Shown: positions 60,101 through 64,000 of the stretch, piece after piece
How the letters are laid out: each line of letters begins with the position of its first letter
Numbering within the stretch: position 1 is the stretch's first letter
NCBI GenBank assembly: GCA_937625935.1
Contig: OW569369.1
Location: 62,001-126,000, forward strand
Source of the DNA: Tetramitus jugosus
Taxonomy: Eukaryota > Heterolobosea > Eutetramitea > Acrasida > Vahlkampfiidae
Length of the DNA: 64,000 nt
Direction: 5' to 3'
Notes under the pieces: model-generated
What the model was told of the DNA's origin: nothing
The model's input: the letters and a program-made list of their open reading frames with translations, nothing else
Database searches by the model: none
Position numbers and translations under genes: made by a program

Positions 60101-60899
60101 AACTATGGATATCATGATGAGCACAAAACATTGCTGAACCATTCTTCTTCTCTTGACTGTCGCACACGCAACCATGATTGATTTCCTTCTTGAGTATCGC
60201 ACAGTGATAATGAATCGATAACTTTGCCAACAGAAAAACAAACATGGACACGGCGAGTCCAATAATGGTATAGGATGGAAACAGCTCAAACCTACTATTG
60301 TTACCACTACTACTACTACTATAATAATTCAGGTCGTCTAATGAACGTAATAGAGATGAGTGATGATGAGACAGGGGGAGATATGATGATGAGGAAGCTA
60401 GATTTGAGGAGATTGCATAGAGGCACTCATACCAGAAGACACCCATGGCAAACAAGACGATAAAGTGAACTTCGATTGCATTTTCAAATATGGAGAATGA
60501 GAATTGACGTGAAGCAGCAGCAGGTGTAGTCGTAGTAGTAGGTGTAGTTGTCGTCGTAGGATTAGTAGGAGTAGTAGTAGTAGGTAGAGGAGGTGTTGAG
60601 ATGGATGTGTGATGATTGTTGTCGAGGTGCGAGTAGTCACTTTTAACTTTGGTCGAGGGTGATGGTGGTGGTGTTGGAGTTTGTGCTGAATTGACCTCGA
60701 CTTTTTCTTCTTCTGGTTGTAGTTGTTGTAGCTCTTGCCATGTTTCTTCCGCTGCGGTTGCATCAGGTGTTGATGTTGTTGTGTCTGGTCGTTGTATTTC
60801 TTCTTCTTGAATACTCATCACTATTGTTGAGGCTTCGACAGCACTGGTTGTGGATGTCGTCATCGTTGGTTCCCTAGATGTTATTGTTTGAGGAGACAT
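57141..60899 (-). CDS. membrane hybrid sensor histidine kinase (TM-PAS-PAS-HisKA-HATPase-REC)
   Basis: 1252 residues, intronless. A disordered Thr/Pro-rich N-terminus is followed by about six hydrophobic segments (about 135-460), then two PAS-type domains (MVWAVDSEMIYTFCKGAG and ILKIDKNYVIQFSNRDFLDI). The HisKA H-box is LLFTISHELLNPLN with the phospho-accepting His at residue 714. The HATPase domain has NYALNSVKFTDSGYIKI, FECIDTGIGV and GWGLGLPICSHLASLM. The C-terminal receiver domain has LIVEDNAVNRKIF, the phospho-acceptor Asp at about 1165 in VFMDLMMPVMSG, VAVTANSD and FLTKP. A diverged, receiver-like stretch lies between HATPase and REC (about 960-1080). This is an amoeba-type hybrid kinase that would feed a phosphorelay through an HPt protein. 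The sensed signal is unknown. Confidence 0.94.
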   Translation of the reverse strand: MSPQTITSREPTMTTSTTSAVEASTIVMSIQEEEIQRPDTTTSTPDATAAEETWQELQQLQPEEEKVEVNSAQTPTPPPSPSTKVKSDYSHLDNNHHTSISTPPLPTTTTPTNPTTTTTPTTTTTPAAASRQFSFSIFENAIEVHFIVLFAMGVFWYECLYAISSNLASSSSYLPLSHHHSSLLRSLDDLNYYSSSSSGNNSRFELFPSYTIIGLAVSMFVFLLAKLSIHYHCAILKKEINHGCVCDSQEKKNGSAMFCAHHDIHSSLFLRFPWIKRFILPLGVSRYLLPVSRFSFVLVHYLLLWRRLEALGHSVLRQSTLLSEESKKLSMKEVMPAVVVVHVHNMLPFEYLHTIPLLSFITSQKSNLRFIMMHLAAHVTLCIAMLVIVPNLRSDCLLNIFSSSSSSDITGSNSCLMSLSGAVMLYMKVVPLYTIFVWMIHVSQNLRKSQVEKSTMMEAMLMHLPAMVWAVDSEMIYTFCKGAGLKRIGGTPEDYEGRPLYQPSDKSFTDEPVNVERHRQALKGENVGYDIIADKFQFSAALAPLKNESSNVVGVIGVAFDVTDIVKAKNDLLASEEHYRSLVEQVDHMILKIDKNYVIQFSNRDFLDIEKNDLVGRSFVDLFQNNVSIYEEMKNELGQLFSNGHSRIWEWEHESRYFSVRASTIGNPVDGYTAAMILIIDTTEHNLALENERYVTEKQIELRSKSQLLFTISHELLNPLNCVVGSLQLLALDGLTKSQAELVNDAKDNAGLLLGMISDVLHVSRLDSSVKSLVSESSSILDIVESVGNMISSQAHAKGLIVNTYVETDIPDAVKCDRHRIVQILLNYALNSVKFTDSGYIKITCSKVTESKESVTLRFECIDTGIGVKKEDQSVIFEPYVQLPTPGTIRKRVENMGWGLGLPICSHLASLMKGSVGVISEVGQGATFHFQVELNKSNESDYTAPVSGTRRIRDLFVEPLIQNIIVFEDSEPLCKILQKYFEELSIPNVIFASTQREVQLHYEAQYSSNSMVAIVGPNHRKHLIVPYASSACRVIITLSMEDRSNNVESIDSSPLHGIIYLRKPIKLISLLQAISIETLSFGAKSPFNPFSLSIVGSPGSQPLEVRELRVLIVEDNAVNRKIFYRMLTKIGLQEIDVAADGLQGLELVRKRIESGQPMYDTVFMDLMMPVMSGFDSAMEMRRLLAPLGERSMSIVAVTANSDEETIQRCLSSSFDRFLTKPVPAEELTSLIKDMLRSIGARETQHAVPSEEL

Positions 60900-61364
60900 G
60901 AGCGTTTTTTTTCAGTGGTCAACACCAAACCACCAAAGTATCGACACATTGATTGTGTCAACCACGTGATACCTTGAGAAGCACAAATAGAGCTTGGCGT
61001 TTTCCGCAGAAGACTCGCTTTGGGTCAATGAAACTGCTGTCATTTTTTTGTTGGTCAAATTTGGTTGTTTGGAATTGGCCGACGTCTGAAAAAACAGAGC
61101 CACGCGACCATTGAACATATCTACAGTGAAAATCTGTACGTTGACAGTTGTAAAGTGGATGTATGACGATACTTTTTTGTAGAGTCATCAGACCGATTGC
61201 CCAAAAGACGACCGTCGGGCCCAACTATCAAATGATTCCGATTGGAGAGGAAAGACCAGAAGTGACGCTGGAATAATCGTGAGAGGGCAGTAAGAAAATG
61301 AAAACACCAATGGAGGATGTAATAAAGAATGTTATTGCTCGACTGAGAACAGGATATGTTCAGG
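60900..61364. other. intergenic region upstream of the hybrid histidine kinase
   Basis: About 465 bp. Both neighbours are on the minus strand, so it holds the kinase promoter and the 3' end of the F-box gene. Overlapping short frames of 68-88 codons exist on the minus strand, but none looks like a protein. Confidence 0.45.
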
Positions 61365-62762
61365 TTACTCTGTTTCAAGGTATCGTCGAGCTTTTCGGAC
61401 GGTGACAGACTCCAATCCTTTTGAACTATAGCTCTGATACGAATTGAAAAGTGGTTTTGATAATCTCAGAGTCCTCAGGTTTGACATTGTTATCAGGGGC
61501 GTAAAATTCACTCCTTTTGGCATATCGTTCAGATAATTGGTCAGTTCGACAGAGTGTAAGTGCGTATTCCGAGCTACTTTCCTCAATACTTTTTCGACCT
61601 CTACTTCACTCTCTAGATCGATGGATAAGTGTTTAATATTGGGATTCTGGTTGACCTGAATCAAATGGTAAGGATGTAGACAAGCTTGCTTCTGAACTAA
61701 TCGGAGTGACCTTATGTTCTTATTGTGCTGAATTCCTTCCAGATAGGAACGGTCATAACATTCTGCTGTATCAATCACATAGAGGCTCAAATGAGAACAC
61801 GAAACCCTCTGCAGGAACGTAGGTAGAGAGTTTCGAGGAACTGAAACCCATGCCAGACTCAAATTCTTACACTTCATAGCATCAAGGAATGAATCCATAT
61901 CTGATATCTCTGCTCGACCAAACATGATTGTTTGTAGCTGCGAGAAACGATTCAATACACTTGGAACGATCAATTCACTCGGACATTCAAATATATTGAG
62001 GCTTTTGATTTGATTGGGGCATTGACTCAACTTGTCAAACACCAAATGATCCTTCTTTGTCATTATGACTTCACAATCAACAAACAAGTGAATATCAGGA
62101 TGTTTCAGTACGATCCGATCCATCACATCCATCAAGATATCAATTGAGAAATGCTTTGTAAATCTTATCTGACGAACTTGTTTCCACAACATTCTATGAT
62201 CAAATATACAATATCTGCTCGAAGCTTCATCCAACATAACGTTGCAAAACATTCCAATGACTTTACCGTCGTACAATCGACCGTAGGACTCACTGACTGA
62301 CTCATAGGGAATTTCAGACAATCGAACAAAGGGTCCAAACAAAAATATCAATTGTATCACATCACTGGGCAACTCCATAAACGTCAGCTCTCTCTTCTTG
62401 TTTCTCTCAATCGCACATGAATCGTCATTCAATGTTTCACTAGTCATGAACGAGGCTTGATTGCTCGGAATCCAATCCATCTCATCCAACACGTAAACTG
62501 ATTCTCTACTTGTGCCGCCCGTATAGTCAATATTCATCTGATTGAGTACGGTAGGGCACTGAGCTTCCTCGCTCAACTCTTCATTCGATGTGATCGTTGA
62601 TCTCTTTGCAGGAAGTTGGGGAGATGATGAATTGGAAGATGGTGAGCTCGTGTATAACTCTTGTTCTTCTTCTCCGGTTTTCTTTGATGTTTTGCAGCAG
62701 TCAAAGCAGTTGGGTCTCATTCTCTTCAGAGATCGATAGCAATACTGAACAGAGTCAACCAT
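61365..62762 (-). CDS. F-box/LRR-like protein
   Basis: 465 residues, intronless. After a Ser/Glu-rich N-terminus, an F-box-like segment begins at LTFMELPSDVIQLIFLFG (about 125-142). It is followed by LWKQVRQIRF and a series of irregular leucine-rich repeats (IKSLNIFECPSELI, LQTIMFGRAEIS, LSLAWVSVPR, LSLYVIDTAE, IRSLRLVQKQ, IKHLSIDLES, LHSVELTNYL, LRTLRLSKPLF). Such proteins usually link substrates to SKP1-cullin-1 ubiquitin ligases. The F-box is short and degenerate, so the assignment is moderate. A Cys-rich N-terminal patch (CFDCCK) is present. Confidence 0.7.
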   Translation of the reverse strand: MVDSVQYCYRSLKRMRPNCFDCCKTSKKTGEEEQELYTSSPSSNSSSPQLPAKRSTITSNEELSEEAQCPTVLNQMNIDYTGGTSRESVYVLDEMDWIPSNQASFMTSETLNDDSCAIERNKKRELTFMELPSDVIQLIFLFGPFVRLSEIPYESVSESYGRLYDGKVIGMFCNVMLDEASSRYCIFDHRMLWKQVRQIRFTKHFSIDILMDVMDRIVLKHPDIHLFVDCEVIMTKKDHLVFDKLSQCPNQIKSLNIFECPSELIVPSVLNRFSQLQTIMFGRAEISDMDSFLDAMKCKNLSLAWVSVPRNSLPTFLQRVSCSHLSLYVIDTAECYDRSYLEGIQHNKNIRSLRLVQKQACLHPYHLIQVNQNPNIKHLSIDLESEVEVEKVLRKVARNTHLHSVELTNYLNDMPKGVNFTPLITMSNLRTLRLSKPLFNSYQSYSSKGLESVTVRKARRYLETE

Positions 62763-63005
62763 GTTATATTCTCCAAATCAATTGTTAACTAGAAGTTGAT
62801 CAATAGTAATATTAATAATACCCCAAAGAATGATTGATTCCTTTTGGTCAGGCCCACACATGACAGTGCACAACGAAAACTGGAGTATGATACAATGAGG
62901 GCCAAAAATGATCACCAGCACTAAAATATCGATTATTTTGCCCGCTTGTTTCTGTTCATCAAATTTGTTGAACTAGCAAAAAAAGCTTTCACACAGACAC
63001 AAACA

Positions 63006-63599
63006 ATGCAAAAAATGAAGGCGAATAAAGACGTGAATCAAAAGAAGGAGACGACTGCCCAACCTGAGGATGAAAGAGAGGCAATCGATATGAGCGATGT
63101 CCGGAAACAACAAAACAAGGAGGAAGAAGAAGCCAACTTTCGAATTTCTCAATTCATGGATTTTACGAATGATACAATCGATGAAAATGATGACGAAGCA
63201 GCGGCTACTACAACAATGGACACTGAAGAAGACAGCAACCTGACATTTGAAGAAAGAATTGCAAAGCACGAGCGATTATTATCATTTGCTTTTCCATTGA
63301 GTGCACATCATTTCTTGGAACAAGTGGATGACATGAAACTAAGTAAGAAGAGCATGCCAACAGAAACAGAAATCAATGACTATCTTGTAAATCCGAGTAG
63401 GGGTTATGGAATACGAGGACACATGTTCTATACGACACAACAAGCAACACTCAAAGGACAGAGAGAACGTACGCAATTGAAGAATCAGCTAAAGCTCAAG
63501 GGATACATGAATGCAGCCAAAAAGTTGTCAAAGGAGAAAAACCTGGACGCTGCTAGTGCCTTTGAGAAAAGAAAGAAGCTAATGAAGAGGAGACGATAA
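63006..63599 (+). CDS. small nuclear-type protein, unrecognised
   Basis: 197 residues from the ATG at 63006 (frame open from 62946 without an ATG). An acidic N-terminal half (EDEREAIDMSDVRKQQNKEE, then FTNDTIDENDDEAAA) is followed by a helical region (FEERIAKHERLLSFAFPLSA, then FLEQVDDMKL) and a basic C-terminus (YMNAAKKLSKEKNLDAASAF, then EKRKKLMKRRR) that would serve as a nuclear or nucleolar localisation signal. No family is recognised. The composition and length are those of a real gene. Confidence 0.6.
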   Translation: MQKMKANKDVNQKKETTAQPEDEREAIDMSDVRKQQNKEEEEANFRISQFMDFTNDTIDENDDEAAATTTMDTEEDSNLTFEERIAKHERLLSFAFPLSAHHFLEQVDDMKLSKKSMPTETEINDYLVNPSRGYGIRGHMFYTTQQATLKGQRERTQLKNQLKLKGYMNAAKKLSKEKNLDAASAFEKRKKLMKRRR

Positions 63600-64000
63600 A
63601 AAAATTTCCATGTGACTCTCTGTCGTGTTTTCTTTCTTTTTCTCGCGAAAACTGTTTTTGATTACTCCTCTCATTTTTAGGCGCGTATTTCCTTCAAGTT
63701 TCTGATCTGTCATGACACATCGAATCTTTTTTCTGGAGGGAGATTAGTTACAACGGACAAACCAAATTTTGTAAAAATCGAATGCTTGTCAGTCATCAGT
63801 CGTCACTAATCCATGTCAAATATGTGACATGTCAACAAGGTGTGGATCATTGTCGACACAGGAGACAGGCTTGGGAACCATCAAAAACATTCCTTGGTTG
63901 GCGCAATACGATTCACACATTCCCAAACAACAAACAACAACATCAACAACAACAACTGCTGTATCTATATTCTCCCTTGTGTTTAACTCACACAACAACA
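63600..64000. other. intergenic sequence to the right edge
   Basis: About 400 bp. It starts with a T-rich 3' region after the 63006 gene and ends in CAA-repeat sequence. A 60-codon minus-strand frame (63816-63998) is of poor composition and is not called. The end may belong to a gene beyond the window. Confidence 0.4.

Noticed and set aside
60912-61378. Three overlapping minus-strand frames between the histidine kinase and F-box genes
   Set aside because: They overlap each other in different frames, have skewed composition and no recognisable start context.
63816-63998. Minus-strand 60-codon frame at the right edge
   Set aside because: Valine/cysteine-rich antisense of CAA repeats, with no sign of a real protein.

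Overview
The window is eukaryotic nuclear DNA from a protist. It has short introns (about 54 to 200 bp) with GTATG/GTAAG donors, tightly packed genes, and a canonical eukaryotic set: dynactin p25, muskelin, RPB8, eS25 and a 5S rRNA gene. It combines a class I PI3-kinase, a membrane hybrid histidine kinase, a HEN1 methyltransferase, a transition-fibre-like protein, and long poly-N/Q/S/H tracts in otherwise intron-poor genes. This mix fits a free-living amoeboflagellate, and a heterolobosean of the Naegleria type is my best guess. That assignment is inference from gene content and style; no marker in the window names a species.

Layout. 1-295: the N-terminus of a membrane-anchored protein running off the left edge (-). 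0.4-5.6 kb: dynactin p25, a seven-exon muskelin, a metallothionein-like protein (-) and a divergent histone H2A. 5.7-11.3 kb: long-chain acyl-CoA synthetase (+) tail to tail with a class I-like PI3K (-). 11.8-14.8 kb: a tRNA-Val(AAC) gene with a 5'-truncated non-LTR retrotransposon just upstream of it, flanked by an 18-bp target-site duplication, ending in poly(A) and carrying a strong stem-loop at its stop codon. 15-21 kb: a small putative mitochondrial protein, eS25, an SLC5 symporter and a peroxisomal acyl-CoA oxidase with a PTS2 signal. 21-29 kb: a leucine-rich-repeat protein, a C2-like/protein kinase and an FBF1-like coiled-coil protein. 29-43 kb: RPB8, a BRCT-like/BTB-like/MATH protein, an unknown three-exon gene, a Pet100-like membrane protein, a DEAD-box helicase, an IPT/TIG-domain putative transcription factor and a PP2C phosphatase. 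43-57 kb: an OCA2/P-type transporter, a disordered protein, a 5S rRNA gene, an RCC1-BTB-BTB protein, a type II glycosyltransferase-like protein, HEN1 and two unknown low-complexity proteins. 57-64 kb: hybrid histidine kinase, F-box/LRR-like protein and a small basic protein.

How genes relate. Acyl-CoA synthetase and PTS2 acyl-CoA oxidase are successive steps of fatty-acid activation and peroxisomal beta-oxidation. Muskelin (CTLH/GID ubiquitin ligase), the F-box protein and the BTB proteins are ubiquitin-ligase components or candidates. The C2-kinase and FBF1-like genes share one 140-bp divergent promoter and may be co-expressed. Most genes sit in divergent pairs with 60-380 bp between start codons or convergent pairs with as little as 13 bp between stop codons.

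The most notable signal is the retrotransposon. Its 5' junction lies about 48 bp upstream of a tRNA gene, which recalls the tRNA-targeting non-LTR elements of Dictyostelium. One insertion cannot prove targeting, but the duplicated target site and intact reading frame show that it is a recent, genuine insertion.
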